Of a DNA stretch of 64,000 nt, positions 1-9,321 are shown piece after piece. How positions within the stretch are numbered: position 1 is the first letter of the stretch; every line of letters starts with the position of its first letter. Both the position numbers and the translations under genes were made by a program. Source of the stretch: CAZSDP01 sp964605665. Its GTDB lineage: Bacteria; Planctomycetota; UBA8108; UBA1146. Location: contig CAZSDP010000017.1 of assembly GCA_964605665.1 (NCBI GenBank), positions 35,499 to 99,498 of the forward strand. The letters are read 5' to 3'. The notes beneath the pieces are model-generated. The model searched no databases. It was given only the letters and a program-made list of their open reading frames with translations, and was not told the origin of the DNA.

Positions 1-2
1 CG

Positions 3-902
3 AGTGCGGGAGGTCTCTACGCACTCTACTCGCCCAAAGGTAAGACTCTCAACCCCGCTGGAGAAGTGAATCACGCTCGCATTGTCGTGGTGTCGGATCG
101 TATTGAGCACTATCTCAATGGAGTTCTCGTGCTCTCGGCGGTGCGTGGTTCTGAAGACTGGAATCGTCGAGTGGCGGCGAGCAAGTTTGGTGATATGCCA
201 AAGTTTGGCACCCTCGACCGTGGGCACATCTGTTTGCAAGATCATGGTGACGATGTCTGGTTTAGAAATGTCCGTATTCGCGAGATTCCAGAGTGGGAAG
301 TGGAAGCTGAGAAACAGACTTTCAAAGATCTCTACAATGGCCGCGATCTCTCGGGTTGGACGAGCTATTTGTCGGGTGACGGCGCCAAGATGGAAGATGT
401 CTGGCGTGTCGAAGACGGGATTTTGATCTGTCGCGGTACTCCTGCTGGATATATACGCACCAAAGAGGACTTCACAAACTTCCATTTGGTTGTGGAGTGG
501 CGGTGGAATCCAGTGACGAAGAAGACCGGAAACTCCGGAGTGCTTATCCGGCAAGTGGGTCCCGACAAAGTTTGGCCGAGGAGCATCGAGGCACAGCTGA
601 TGGCAGGCAGCGCCGGGGACTTTTGGAATATCGGTGAGTTTCCGATGAAAGCAGACCCGGCAAGGACCCGAGGGAGAAACACGAAGCATGTTCACGCAAA
701 TGAGTTCCCCGCTGGAGCTTGGAATCGTTACGACATTCTAGCTCGCGGTGGAGTTGTCGAACTGCGTGTGAACGGAGAGCTACTCAATCGCGCGACAAGC
801 TGCTGGGAGACCGCCGGCAAGATCTGCCTTCAGTCTGAAGGGACCGAGATTCAGTTTCGTAGAGTGCGAATCAGTGAGCTCCCCACTGCGGTAAAGAACT
901 GA
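3..902 (+). CDS. DUF1080 (3-keto-disaccharide hydrolase-like) protein, 5' end cut off by the window
   Basis: The frame is open from the first bases, so the gene starts outside the window; 299 codons are visible. Two tandem DUF1080 folds can be seen. The first ends at LQDHGDDVWFRNVRIREIP. The second begins near FKDLYNGRDLSGW and ends with a matching FRRVRISELP. Known family: DUF1080 is a concanavalin-like beta-sandwich, now often called 3-keto-disaccharide hydrolase, greatly expanded in planctomycetes and usually exported. GNSGVLIRQ and the final QF(R)xVRI strand are typical. The signal peptide, if any, is not visible. A GTG at 66 is only an internal codon. The substrate cannot be told from the sequence. 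A strong hairpin terminator follows. Confidence 0.9.
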   Translation, partial: SAGGLYALYSPKGKTLNPAGEVNHARIVVVSDRIEHYLNGVLVLSAVRGSEDWNRRVAASKFGDMPKFGTLDRGHICLQDHGDDVWFRNVRIREIPEWEVEAEKQTFKDLYNGRDLSGWTSYLSGDGAKMEDVWRVEDGILICRGTPAGYIRTKEDFTNFHLVVEWRWNPVTKKTGNSGVLIRQVGPDKVWPRSIEAQLMAGSAGDFWNIGEFPMKADPARTRGRNTKHVHANEFPAGAWNRYDILARGGVVELRVNGELLNRATSCWETAGKICLQSEGTEIQFRRVRISELPTAVKN

Positions 903-940
903 CGCAGCGATTCTGTTTTCATAGCGACTGAGACGGCAGA

Positions 941-983
941 ACAGCTCACCTTTGTCTTCAGAAGTGAAGCAAAGGTGAGCTGT
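941..983. terminator. Bidirectional hairpin terminator between convergent genes
   Basis: A perfect 14-bp inverted repeat: arm 941-954 (acagctcacctttg) and arm 970-983. The loop can fold further (cttca/tgaag). It lies between the DUF1080 stop at 902 and the SOUL protein stop at 994, so it can serve both strands. There is no long T-run on the plus side. Confidence 0.8.
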
Positions 984-993
984 CTTCTTAGAC

Positions 994-1851
994 TTAGAGC
1001 CGCACGCTCTCTGTCGGAGAAGGGGATTCCTCGGGCGATGCAACTCTCTGAATGGGGATCTGCGCTTCGCACCAGCGGTTCTTCGCGCGGACACTTGGGC
1101 CGTTGTAGAAAAGGCCGCGAGGTGGTCCAGCGATTTCCCACCCTTCTAGTTTCTCAATCATGTTGGTGAGTAGATCGAGGTGTTCAAAGACCTTCTCTTT
1201 TCTTGAGTCCCCTTGGAATCCGATCGAAATCACGGTCGTCACCGGTCGATCCACAACTTCGACCCTACCGGCTTCTCCGGTCGATCCTTGCTGTGTCGAT
1301 CGATACAAAAAAGACATCGTCCAATCTTGCTCAGACGGCGAGGCCTCTTGAGTCCGCTCTTTCCACTTCGAATCCTGATCTAGAGCTCCGTAGTCCACTT
1401 CCACTGGGGAAGTCATGGCGATCTCTCGGTCCTGGATGTGCTCGAAGAGTCGGAAGAATGCGAAGTTCGTCCCAACGTTCGGGCTCGCTTTGCCAGTGAC
1501 CTCCGCACGTCGAACGACCGGATAGGTTTTGATCTCGATGGCACCCGGGCACGTCGGTGGTGGGTAGTCAACTGGCAGGGCGGTGTCGATCATGCACGGT
1601 CCGGTTCGGAAGAAAGCGCTGCCACCTGAGTTCAACTCGCCGATCGGTTCTCCTCCCACTCTCCATGATTGGCCGATCGGTGGCGCGTCCTCGATGTCTT
1701 CGATCTCGATTGTCTGGATGAGCACCAGTGATTTTTCTGAAGGCGGTGAGTCGTCCCCAGGAAACGTGGTGGCCGAGACATTGCTGACGAGGAGGCATGC
1801 CCCGAGAATGACCAGGCTGGCGGCGCCCCAGAACTCTATTTGACTCTGCAT
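994..1851 (-). CDS. SOUL family haem-binding-like protein, exported
   Basis: 285 residues starting at ATG 1851, with AAGGA 8 nt upstream. Residues 1-28 form a signal peptide or membrane anchor (SLVILGACLLVSNVSA). The SOUL fold starts near residue 105 with GAIEIKTYPVVRRAEV, followed by FFRLFEHIQ and the family signature IAMTSPVEV (family form I-x-MTxPV). It ends with GPPRGLFYNGP near residue 245. Known family: SOUL/HBP proteins bind haem or other tetrapyrroles loosely, and their bacterial role is poorly defined. An extra segment of about 70 residues lies between signal and domain. Convergent with the DUF1080 gene and divergent from the phosphofructokinase gene, which shares a 188-bp upstream region. 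Confidence 0.85.
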   Translation of the reverse strand: MQSQIEFWGAASLVILGACLLVSNVSATTFPGDDSPPSEKSLVLIQTIEIEDIEDAPPIGQSWRVGGEPIGELNSGGSAFFRTGPCMIDTALPVDYPPPTCPGAIEIKTYPVVRRAEVTGKASPNVGTNFAFFRLFEHIQDREIAMTSPVEVDYGALDQDSKWKERTQEASPSEQDWTMSFLYRSTQQGSTGEAGRVEVVDRPVTTVISIGFQGDSRKEKVFEHLDLLTNMIEKLEGWEIAGPPRGLFYNGPSVRAKNRWCEAQIPIQRVASPEESPSPTESVRL

Positions 1852-2039
1852 CCGACGATTCCTTGTTGCTGTGAGTGGTGATTCACGGGGGAGTTATCCT
1901 GCCAATTCCCCTTCTTGCTGGGGTTTCGTACCGCAGGTCGATCCGGATTCACCACGAAGACAGTCTTGGGCACGTTATCATGCCACTGCTCCCAGCCCCG
2001 CTCCCAAAGGGCATGGAGGGGGCAAAGAAGGAGCGATCG

Positions 2040-3245
2040 ATGTCGAATATCCCTGCCGGAAATGCTGTGATCGCCCAGTCGGGTGGTCCAACTGCAGTCA
2101 TCAATCAGTCGTTGGTTGGTTGCGTCGAAGGTCTTCGAGAGATCGGGGCTATCGGACGAGTGTTTGGTGCTCGCCATGCAGTTCGAGGAATGATCGACGA
2201 CCAGCTGGTCGACCTCACCGATCTTGGGGTGGAGAAGCTCCAGAGAATTGCCGAAACGCCATCATCAGCTCTTGGTACTTCTCGGGACAAGCCGGACGAA
2301 GAGTACTGCGAGAGAATCTTCGATCGGCTTGCGGCGCGAGAAGTCCGTTACTTCTTCTACATCGGTGGAAATGATTCTTCTGATACATGCCGCATTGTGA
2401 GTGAGGTTGCTCGTTCTCAGGGGTATGAACTGCGGGCTTTTCATCTACCAAAGACCATCGATAACGACCTTGTTCTAAATGATCACACCCCTGGATTTGG
2501 ATCAGCTGCCCGGTTCGTTGCTTGCGCTCTAATGGGCGATTCTCTCGACAATATCGCCCTGCCCGGGATCAAGATCGACGTCATCATGGGGCGTCACGCC
2601 GGCTTTCTGACGGCTGCGAGCGTTCTCGCGAGGACCGAAGTGGGAACGGGTCCCCATCTGATCTACGTTCCAGAGTCGACTTTTGATCTCGATCGATTTA
2701 TCGCCGATGTCGATCGTGTCTATACAGATCAAGGTCGGTGCGTTATCGCAGTTTCAGAAGGCATCCATGATGCTGAAGGCACTCCAATCGCGGTGAAGAT
2801 TGCTGAGCAGCTCGGTGTTGAAGTGGAACGCGATGCTCATGGCAACGTCCAGCTCTCTGGGAGTGGAGCGCTCGGGGATCACCTGGCGAATTTGATCAAA
2901 GATCGTCTCGGACAGAAGCTCCGGGTAAGGGCCGACACTTTTGGATACTTGCAGCGTTCTTTTGCCGGTTGCGTGAGTGAAGTGGATGCACAGGAAGCGC
3001 GGGAATCTGGCCGCGCTGCGGCCATCGAGGCAGGGCGGGGAGCGTTGGAAGCGAGTATCACGATCCGCAGAGTCTCCGATCGCCCCTACTCCGTTGAGTT
3101 CGTGCCGGTTCCTCTCGCTGATGTTGCTCGAAAGACGAAGACTCTCGACCAAAAGTACATCAGCGGGGATGCCGACATATCAGATGAGTTCCGTCGTTAT
3201 GCGGCGCCCTTAGTCGGCCCCTTGCCGACAGTGGAGGGATTCTGA
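2040..3245 (+). CDS. pfp: Pyrophosphate-dependent 6-phosphofructokinase
   Basis: 401 residues. The start at ATG 2040 is chosen because AAGGAG lies 6 nt upstream and the mature fold begins at once (NAVIAQSGGPTAVINQS); a GTG at 1875 in the same frame would add a basic stretch with no family match. Phosphofructokinase A family. The nucleotide-site motif is GGND rather than the ATP-type GGDG, and the active site reads PKTIDNDL rather than PGTIDND. Both changes mark PPi-dependent enzymes. MGRHAGFL binds the sugar phosphate. Role: reversible phosphorylation of fructose 6-phosphate with PPi in glycolysis or gluconeogenesis. It precedes ppk1, so polyphosphate and PPi genes sit together. The donor is inferred from residues only. 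Confidence 0.9.
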   Translation: MSNIPAGNAVIAQSGGPTAVINQSLVGCVEGLREIGAIGRVFGARHAVRGMIDDQLVDLTDLGVEKLQRIAETPSSALGTSRDKPDEEYCERIFDRLAAREVRYFFYIGGNDSSDTCRIVSEVARSQGYELRAFHLPKTIDNDLVLNDHTPGFGSAARFVACALMGDSLDNIALPGIKIDVIMGRHAGFLTAASVLARTEVGTGPHLIYVPESTFDLDRFIADVDRVYTDQGRCVIAVSEGIHDAEGTPIAVKIAEQLGVEVERDAHGNVQLSGSGALGDHLANLIKDRLGQKLRVRADTFGYLQRSFAGCVSEVDAQEARESGRAAAIEAGRGALEASITIRRVSDRPYSVEFVPVPLADVARKTKTLDQKYISGDADISDEFRRYAAPLVGPLPTVEGF

Positions 3246-3474
3246 GGATCCCGCTCAACCGAGCTGGGGCGCACTGAAATGGCGTATGGAGCGGAGCCAG
3301 GAGCGCATCAGCCTGGAAAGAAGGGCGACGTTCCCTCCGGGTGTGTCCAGGTTTTGGGCAGCGCGGCGGTCTTCCAGAAGCGGTGCGGAAGCATCTGGCG
3401 AGCAGATCCTTGAGGGCAGGTTTTTTACCTCGGGCTAGGGCTCGTGCGACTTGACGTGATCGGACCGAAGACAG

Positions 3475-5736
3475 ATGAGTGACAACGGAAGATCATCCAA
3501 GAAGCACTCCAAGGCGTCACGTAAAGCTTTGCGCAAGTCCACTCGAGGGGCTGCGGCGAAGAGAGGCGATCCGCAGGCATTTCGCCGCGGCACTCAGGGA
3601 GTGATCCCAGGATATCTCGAGGTTCCTCTAGAAGGACCTCCACCGATCGAGCATCCCTCCCTCTATTTCAATCGTGAATTGAGTCTTCTCGAGTTCAACG
3701 ATCGGGTTCTGCAATTGGCAAAGGATCCGACCGTCCCTCTTCTCGAAAGACTTCGATTTCTCACCATTTCCACCTCGAACTTAGATGAGTTTTTCGAAAT
3801 ACGAGTTTCAGGGGTCAAGGAGCATATCGCCTATCACATCCGTCTGCCGAATCCTGACCAACTCTCTGCGACCGCACTCCTCTCGATGATCTGCGAAAGA
3901 GCACAGGCGCTTGTTGAGGAGCAATACCTCGTTCTCAACGATGAGATTTTGCCAGCCCTCTCGGAAGAGGGAATTCGCATTCTCAAGAGGGGAAATTGGA
4001 CAAAGAAACAGTCTCGCTGGATTACCGATTACTTTTACCGGGAAGTTCTGCCAGTTCTCACGCCGGTTGGTCTCGATCCTGCCCACCCATTCCCGAGAAT
4101 TGCGAACAAGACGCTGAACTTCATCTGTTCACTCAAAGGAAAAGATGCTTTCGGCCGGGTTAGCCGTGCGGCCGTTGTGCAGGCACCCCGACTGCTTCCA
4201 AGAGTCATTCAGCTTCCAGATCGAGATGAAGACGGAGCGAGCTCTTTCGTGATGCTCTCCTCGGTGATTCATGCGAATGTTGAAGCTCTATTCCCCGGCA
4301 TGAAAGTCAAAGGTTGTTATCAGTTTCGTGTAACTCGAAACAGCGACCTATTTGTCGACGAAGAAGAAGTTGATGACCTTCTCCATGCGCTGAAGGGGCA
4401 GCTCGATCGTCGTCGCTTTGCAGGCGCCGCACGCCTTGAGGTTGCGGACAATTGTTCAGAAGAGATGCAAGATTTCCTGCTCGATCAATTTGAGCTGGGT
4501 GCCGAGGACTTGTATCGAGTCAATGGGCCCGTCAATTTGCACCGACTCGGCCAACTGTACACTTTGATCGACCGGCCCGATTTGAAGTACCGGCACTTTG
4601 TTCCGGGAGCTCTGCTATCGACTCCAGAACACTCGATTTTCGCTGCGATTCGTCGCGCTGACATTCTTCTGCACCACCCCTTCCAGTCATTTCAGCCGGT
4701 GAGTGAACTCATCCTTCAGGCGTCCCAAGATCCTGACGTCTTGGCGATCAAGCAGACAATCTACCGAACGGGCACCGACTCTGAATTGATGGAATCACTC
4801 GTCGAGGCAGCAAAGGCGGGTAAGGAAGTGACCGCAGTCATCGAACTTCGTGCGCGATTCGATGAGGCTGCAAACATCGAGATTGCTCAACGTCTCCAAG
4901 AAGCGGGAGCTCGGGTTGTATATGGAGTAGTCGGCTACAAGTCACACGCGAAGATGTTATTGGTCGTTCGCCGAGAAGGAGACAAACTTCGACGATATGT
5001 TCACCTTGGCACAGGCAACTATCATCCGGGGACCGCACGGGCATATACGGACTTTGGCTTCCTCACCTGCGAAGAGGATTTTGGCGCGGATGTGCATGAT
5101 GTATTTATGCAGTTGACCGGCCTAGGCCAAGTTTCCGGATTGCGAAAACTGATTCAATCACCGTTCCTACTGCATGACCGGATGACTGCTCATATTGAAG
5201 ATGAGATCGTTGCTGCTAAGGCGGGCCGTAAAGCGAAAATCATGGCACGCATGAATTCGCTGATTGAACCGAGAATCATCCAGTCGCTATACCGAGCTTC
5301 ACAAGCCGGAGTCGAAGTTGATTTGATCGTTCGTGGTCCATGTGCACTGCGACCAGGGGTTCCTGGAATATCAGATCGGATTCGTGTCCGATCGATTTTG
5401 GGACAGTTTCTCGAGCACAGCCGCGTCGCTTACTTCTACGCAGACGGCGAAGAGAAGACCTACCTCTCCAGCGCCGACTGGATGCCGAGAAACTTCTTCC
5501 GTCGTGTCGAGCTGAGCTTTCCAATTGAGTCGAAGAAGTTGAAGCGACGTGTGATCGAAGAGAGTCTGCTTCTGTATCTAGAAGATGACATCGATGCGTG
5601 GATTCTGAATCCAACAGGTCGATATTCTCGAGTGAATCCACAAGAGCGGCCTCCATCCTCAGCGCAGAAGACACTTCTCGAGCTCCTACAAGATGAAGCG
5701 GGAATCGGCGGTAGTTCGTCGACGCGAATCGAGTGA
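3475..5736 (+). CDS. ppk1: Polyphosphate kinase 1
   Basis: 753 residues, slightly longer than the usual 690-720 because of a basic Ser/Lys/Arg-rich tail of about 55 residues at the N-terminus. The PPK1 N domain starts at LYFNRELSLLEFNDRVL (near residue 63) and continues with SNLDEFFEIRV. The catalytic half contains the autophosphorylated histidine motif SHAKMLLVVR (His491), then YVHLGTGNYHPGTARAYTD, and the second histidine in FLEHSRVAYF (His648). Role: reversible transfer of the ATP gamma-phosphate onto inorganic polyphosphate. It is convergent with ppx, the opposing enzyme, across only 91 bp. The 229-bp upstream region has a possible weak hairpin (CCTGGA 3312-3317 with TCCAGG 3346-3351) that could terminate the phosphofructokinase transcript. 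Confidence 0.97.
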   Translation: MSDNGRSSKKHSKASRKALRKSTRGAAAKRGDPQAFRRGTQGVIPGYLEVPLEGPPPIEHPSLYFNRELSLLEFNDRVLQLAKDPTVPLLERLRFLTISTSNLDEFFEIRVSGVKEHIAYHIRLPNPDQLSATALLSMICERAQALVEEQYLVLNDEILPALSEEGIRILKRGNWTKKQSRWITDYFYREVLPVLTPVGLDPAHPFPRIANKTLNFICSLKGKDAFGRVSRAAVVQAPRLLPRVIQLPDRDEDGASSFVMLSSVIHANVEALFPGMKVKGCYQFRVTRNSDLFVDEEEVDDLLHALKGQLDRRRFAGAARLEVADNCSEEMQDFLLDQFELGAEDLYRVNGPVNLHRLGQLYTLIDRPDLKYRHFVPGALLSTPEHSIFAAIRRADILLHHPFQSFQPVSELILQASQDPDVLAIKQTIYRTGTDSELMESLVEAAKAGKEVTAVIELRARFDEAANIEIAQRLQEAGARVVYGVVGYKSHAKMLLVVRREGDKLRRYVHLGTGNYHPGTARAYTDFGFLTCEEDFGADVHDVFMQLTGLGQVSGLRKLIQSPFLLHDRMTAHIEDEIVAAKAGRKAKIMARMNSLIEPRIIQSLYRASQAGVEVDLIVRGPCALRPGVPGISDRIRVRSILGQFLEHSRVAYFYADGEEKTYLSSADWMPRNFFRRVELSFPIESKKLKRRVIEESLLLYLEDDIDAWILNPTGRYSRVNPQERPPSSAQKTLLELLQDEAGIGGSSSTRIE

Positions 5737-5827
5737 CCGAGACTGGCCAGGAGTCGAGGTTGGGGACAGGGGCGATCTTCGATTCCACGATATTGAGGAT
5801 GAGCGCTCGCGTTATGAGAAGCGCCCC

Positions 5828-7348
5828 TTACTTAGAATCGCTTCGTTCTGTGAGTCGCAGCTCAAACCCACAGTTCTTTGAGTTGATCGCCTCTGCCTGA
5901 AGTTCAGCAGAAGTGAGAGGGTGAGCCTCCTTGAAGTTCTCAGGGAGTTTCATCTCGAGGCGTTTCGCTTTTGCTTTGATCTTCAATCCCGGGAAAGCTC
6001 CGTCGCGCCGCTCGCGGTTGAGAATTACCGCAATACGCAGGAGAACCGAGAGTCGAACTCCTGTTTCAACATCGAGGTGTGGCAGCCCCTCAAATCGTCG
6101 CTTCGAGAGGCTTCTTCGATGAGATCGAACGAGCGCCGAGATCAACTCTTGGTCATCGGTGGAGAAGCCAGGCATATCTGCATTTCTCAAGAGATATTCC
6201 GCGTGCTTCTGATGTCCGTTGTGGGCGATTGCCAGACCGATTTCGTGAAGCTGAGCCGCCCACAGAAGTGGTCGCTGTTCGTCGACACCGAGTTTCCAGA
6301 CTTCGCTGACTGAGCTGAGCAGTTCAGCGCAGGTTTTCTTGACTCGATCAGCCTGATCGACGTCAACTTGGTAGCGTTTGAGAAAGGCACGGATCGTGGT
6401 TTCACGGATGTCATGGTTGCCAAGCCTGCCGAGGAGATCCTCCAAAATGCCCTCCCGCAACCCTCCGGAGGCGGCGGTGAGTTCGGAGATCTTCATCGAT
6501 TTGAAAATAGCGTGCATGACGGCGATCCCGCCAGGGAGGACCGGCCTGCGATCTTCTTTGAGCTCCGGAATCTGAATTGCGTCGATATGGCCTGCATTGA
6601 AGATCTCTTCTCGAAGGCGAAGAAGGCCATGGCGAGTTACCGGTTCGCATGCGTTTCCCAATGACCGAATCAATGATTGAATTGCGTGGGCAGTTCCAGA
6701 GGATCCAAGCGCAAACTCCCATCCAAGTTTCCTAAACCTCTCCTGAATCGGACGAAGCTCGAGACGAGCTGCGGTTAGAGCTTCGCGATACCGATCCTCA
6801 GCGATTTCGCCTTTTGGAAAGTACTCTTGTGACCATGAAACACATCCGAGCGGCAAACTCTCAGTTGCGATCAATTGATCGCCTTCCCCGATGATCAATT
6901 CTGTTGATCCACCTCCGATATCGATGAGTAATCTCCGTTCCGGAGGAACAGGGTGAGTGCATCGGACTCCGAGGTCGATCAGGCGCGCTTCCTCTCCCCC
7001 AGAGATGATCTCGATCGGATGACCGAGTGCTTGCTCAGCTTCAAGGCGAAACTCGCGGCCATTTCTTGCGCGGCGAAAAGTATTGGTGCCCACGGCGCGA
7101 ACAGTTTCGGAGGAGAACTCGCGTAACCGTTGACCAAATTTCTCAAGACAACGGAATGCGCGCTGCTGCGCTTTCTTGTTGAGAACCCCATCTTCCAAGC
7201 CGGCCGCAATTCGTACTCGTTCGCGAAGGCGGTCGACAATGGTGACAGATCCTTCCTCTAGGCGAGCAATGATCATGTGGAAGCTGTTCGACCCAAGGTC
7301 CACTGCCGCGGCAATTCTTGGTAAGTCGGAAGGCTCAGCGGTGCTCAT
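5828..7348 (-). CDS. ppx: Exopolyphosphatase (Ppx/GppA family) with C-terminal HD-like domain
   Basis: 506 residues. The start is ATG 7348: GGAGGAG lies just upstream, and the ATG overlaps the sixA stop as ATGA, implying translational coupling. An upstream frame extension to 7435 lies inside sixA and is rejected. N-terminal half: actin-like ASKHA fold with AVDLGSNSFHMIIARL (phosphate 1 loop), AVGTNTFRRA, and LLIDIGGGSTELI (phosphate 2 loop). C-terminal half: HD-like helical domain with AAQLHEIGLAIAH and HAEYLLRNAD. Role: removes terminal phosphate from polyphosphate or hydrolyses pppGpp; sequence alone cannot decide. Its neighbours (ppk1, sixA, CHAD) favour polyphosphate. Confidence 0.95.
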   Translation of the reverse strand: MSTAEPSDLPRIAAAVDLGSNSFHMIIARLEEGSVTIVDRLRERVRIAAGLEDGVLNKKAQQRAFRCLEKFGQRLREFSSETVRAVGTNTFRRARNGREFRLEAEQALGHPIEIISGGEEARLIDLGVRCTHPVPPERRLLIDIGGGSTELIIGEGDQLIATESLPLGCVSWSQEYFPKGEIAEDRYREALTAARLELRPIQERFRKLGWEFALGSSGTAHAIQSLIRSLGNACEPVTRHGLLRLREEIFNAGHIDAIQIPELKEDRRPVLPGGIAVMHAIFKSMKISELTAASGGLREGILEDLLGRLGNHDIRETTIRAFLKRYQVDVDQADRVKKTCAELLSSVSEVWKLGVDEQRPLLWAAQLHEIGLAIAHNGHQKHAEYLLRNADMPGFSTDDQELISALVRSHRRSLSKRRFEGLPHLDVETGVRLSVLLRIAVILNRERRDGAFPGLKIKAKAKRLEMKLPENFKEAHPLTSAELQAEAINSKNCGFELRLTERSDSK

Positions 7349-7842
7349 GCTCCTCCGATCTGTCGCAATGAGCGGGGAGTCATCAGCCAGCGTAGAATGG
7401 CCGTATTGTCTCGCGCCCCCTGAAACTCGAGACAAGCGGTTCCACCCTTCTTCAGTTCTGTATAGTCGCCGGATGAATTCGTCGCTGCAGCGATGAGTCG
7501 ATCGAGATGGGGTGCATGTCCAAAGACGGCGGTGTCTACATTCTTGAGGAAGAGATTGTTGAGAAGGTCAATCGGGTCAGCTCCTGGAAGTAGATCAGTG
7601 TTTTCCTCGAGAGAGTCACGAGTGATTTGAAGAGCATCGAGAACGATCTCGGCGGTCTCCTGAGCACGAATAAATGGGCTGGTCAAGCTACGAATGGGGG
7701 TTACACCTAGCTCTTGAAGTCCCCTAGCGGCAGCTTGCATTCGTCGCCGACCACGTTCGGTGAGGGGGCGCAGTGGGTCGGGAGGGCAATCTGGGTTCAC
7801 TCGCGGAAACGCAATAGCATGGCGAATCACCCAAAGTTGCAC
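7345..7842 (-). CDS. sixA: SixA-type histidine phosphatase
   Basis: 165 residues. The phosphoglycerate-mutase-like catalytic motif LWVIRHAIA is at the very N-terminus, as in SixA, with the second core histidine in VFGHAPHLD near residue 120. RPLTERGRRR and SPFIRAQETA complete the family pattern. SixA removes phosphate from phosphohistidine in signalling proteins, and related short members act on other phosphoesters. The gene is translationally coupled to ppx through a 4-bp overlap (7345-7348). Proteins of this family are often linked with polyphosphate and CHAD genes, which fits here. The natural substrate is not shown by the sequence. Confidence 0.92.
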   Translation of the reverse strand: MQLWVIRHAIAFPRVNPDCPPDPLRPLTERGRRRMQAAARGLQELGVTPIRSLTSPFIRAQETAEIVLDALQITRDSLEENTDLLPGADPIDLLNNLFLKNVDTAVFGHAPHLDRLIAAATNSSGDYTELKKGGTACLEFQGARDNTAILRWLMTPRSLRQIGGA

Positions 7843-8061
7843 GGTAGACCTCCAAACTTGCGGTGTTGACCGCTGTCAGGAATTCTGCGTAAGTGTTGGC
7901 CCGCTCCCGACGGAGGATATCATCAGAGCTATGGTCATTGGGGAGACTTCAGCGACCCAATTCCCGATTGCGGGCAGGTGCTTTTGGTCACTCATTGGCC
8001 GTCGGCAACAATCGGATTGAACGTGTCTGTATATTCGAACGGTCCTAGAGAGGGCTTCAGC

Positions 8062-9321
8062 GTGTTGTTTCCTGAGCCAAGCGAGCCTCAAGAAGAGCCA
8101 GATCAGCGCACCAGCTCACCTAAGGAAGAGGATCATTGCTTTGAGGCAGCAGATGAAGGAAGCACGTCGAAGGAAGCGAGAAAAGTCGCAAGGGGAGCAT
8201 CTGGGCGTGGTTCACCGTCACCTCGAAGAGTTCAGCTGGAGCTACCTGGTTCGATGCAGACTGACGAGCACGATCAGCTTGAAAGGGAAGTCCCCCCCCA
8301 ATCTACTCGTCGAGAGGCTTCTGAATCTCCAGTGGTGCGCAGAGGAAAAAAGTCCTCTCAAAATTCTGATCTGATCGATGTGCCAGTAAGTTCAACACCT
8401 GAAGGTGACCGCGCAAGAGGTTCAAATGAGCACCGAGCTCGGAGTGGCGCCCTGGTGTGGCATCAAAGCGCGAGCATCACGGAATCGATACGATCCACAT
8501 TCTCTGAATCTCTGGAACACGCCCATGAAATGGTAAAGTTTTCACCAGAGAACCCTGAGAAAGCAGTCCACTCCTATCGCAAGACAATCCGTCGGCTTCG
8601 CGCCCTCGTGAAGCTGCTACGAGATGATCTTCCCTCCGAGGCGATTCGTTCGATCGACACTGGCTTACGTTCTGCGGTGATCCCCACTTCACATTTACGT
8701 GATGCGAGGGTCTTGTTGACCGCGCTCTCGGGGGTGCCAGTTGCTGAAGGTGGAAAGAAACTCAGGAGGGTCCTCCAAGATCACTGGGAAGCTGATTTGG
8801 TCAAGTTGAGTGCTAGCGGCGAGGAGACTCGAGTCTTGATCTCGAGCAGCATGTCTCTCGCTCGATTGAGTGGAGAGTTGGATTCCTCGTTACCGAATGA
8901 GATGAGCGCCGAACAACTTCGGATGGCGATACGACGCAGCTATCGACGTACACGGCGCGCATTCCACACGGCAACTCGTGTCGGAGAAGACGCTGCAATT
9001 CATCGTGCCCGTAAGAGGATCAAAGAGCTGCGCTATCAACTTGAGTGGATTACCACGATTTCGAAGAAACGGATTGAGCGTCGCCGTAGGACTCTGTCGG
9101 AGCTCGCGCAAGACTTGGGAGAGGTTACCGACTTCCTGGTTCTCGAAGAGGCGATTCTCGAACGGAGAATAGAGCTGAAGGGTCTTCGGCCACGGCGGTT
9201 TACTCGTCGACTTCGCGAGAGACTACTGGCCCGCTTTGACGAGATCGTCGTTGAAGCGGATCGTTTCTTCTCCGAAAAGAGCCGTCAATTCGCCAGGGGG
9301 GCTGCCGAAAAACTCGGTTGA
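8062..9321 (+). CDS. CHAD domain protein (polyphosphate-binding type)
   Basis: About 419 residues from GTG 8062, which has GAGAGG upstream. The frame is open further back to a GTG at 7978, and an ATG at 8254 is also possible, so the start is uncertain. The first 130-150 residues are low complexity (Ser, Pro, Glu, Arg). The CHAD domain covers roughly the last 270 residues: HAHEMVKFSPENPEKAVHSY, RKTIRRLRALVKLLR, SHLRDARVLL, then a second half with AAIHRARKRIKELRYQLEW. The conserved histidines and arginines on helices are those known to bind polyphosphate. Known CHAD proteins sit on polyphosphate granules. The gene is divergent from sixA-ppx, sharing an upstream region of about 200 bp, which supports a polyphosphate role. 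Confidence 0.88.
   Translation: MLFPEPSEPQEEPDQRTSSPKEEDHCFEAADEGSTSKEARKVARGASGRGSPSPRRVQLELPGSMQTDEHDQLEREVPPQSTRREASESPVVRRGKKSSQNSDLIDVPVSSTPEGDRARGSNEHRARSGALVWHQSASITESIRSTFSESLEHAHEMVKFSPENPEKAVHSYRKTIRRLRALVKLLRDDLPSEAIRSIDTGLRSAVIPTSHLRDARVLLTALSGVPVAEGGKKLRRVLQDHWEADLVKLSASGEETRVLISSSMSLARLSGELDSSLPNEMSAEQLRMAIRRSYRRTRRAFHTATRVGEDAAIHRARKRIKELRYQLEWITTISKKRIERRRRTLSELAQDLGEVTDFLVLEEAILERRIELKGLRPRRFTRRLRERLLARFDEIVVEADRFFSEKSRQFARGAAEKLG

Noticed and set aside
8141..8374. 77-codon basic frame inside the CHAD gene
   Set aside because: It is the shifted reading of the low-complexity N-terminal part of the CHAD protein.
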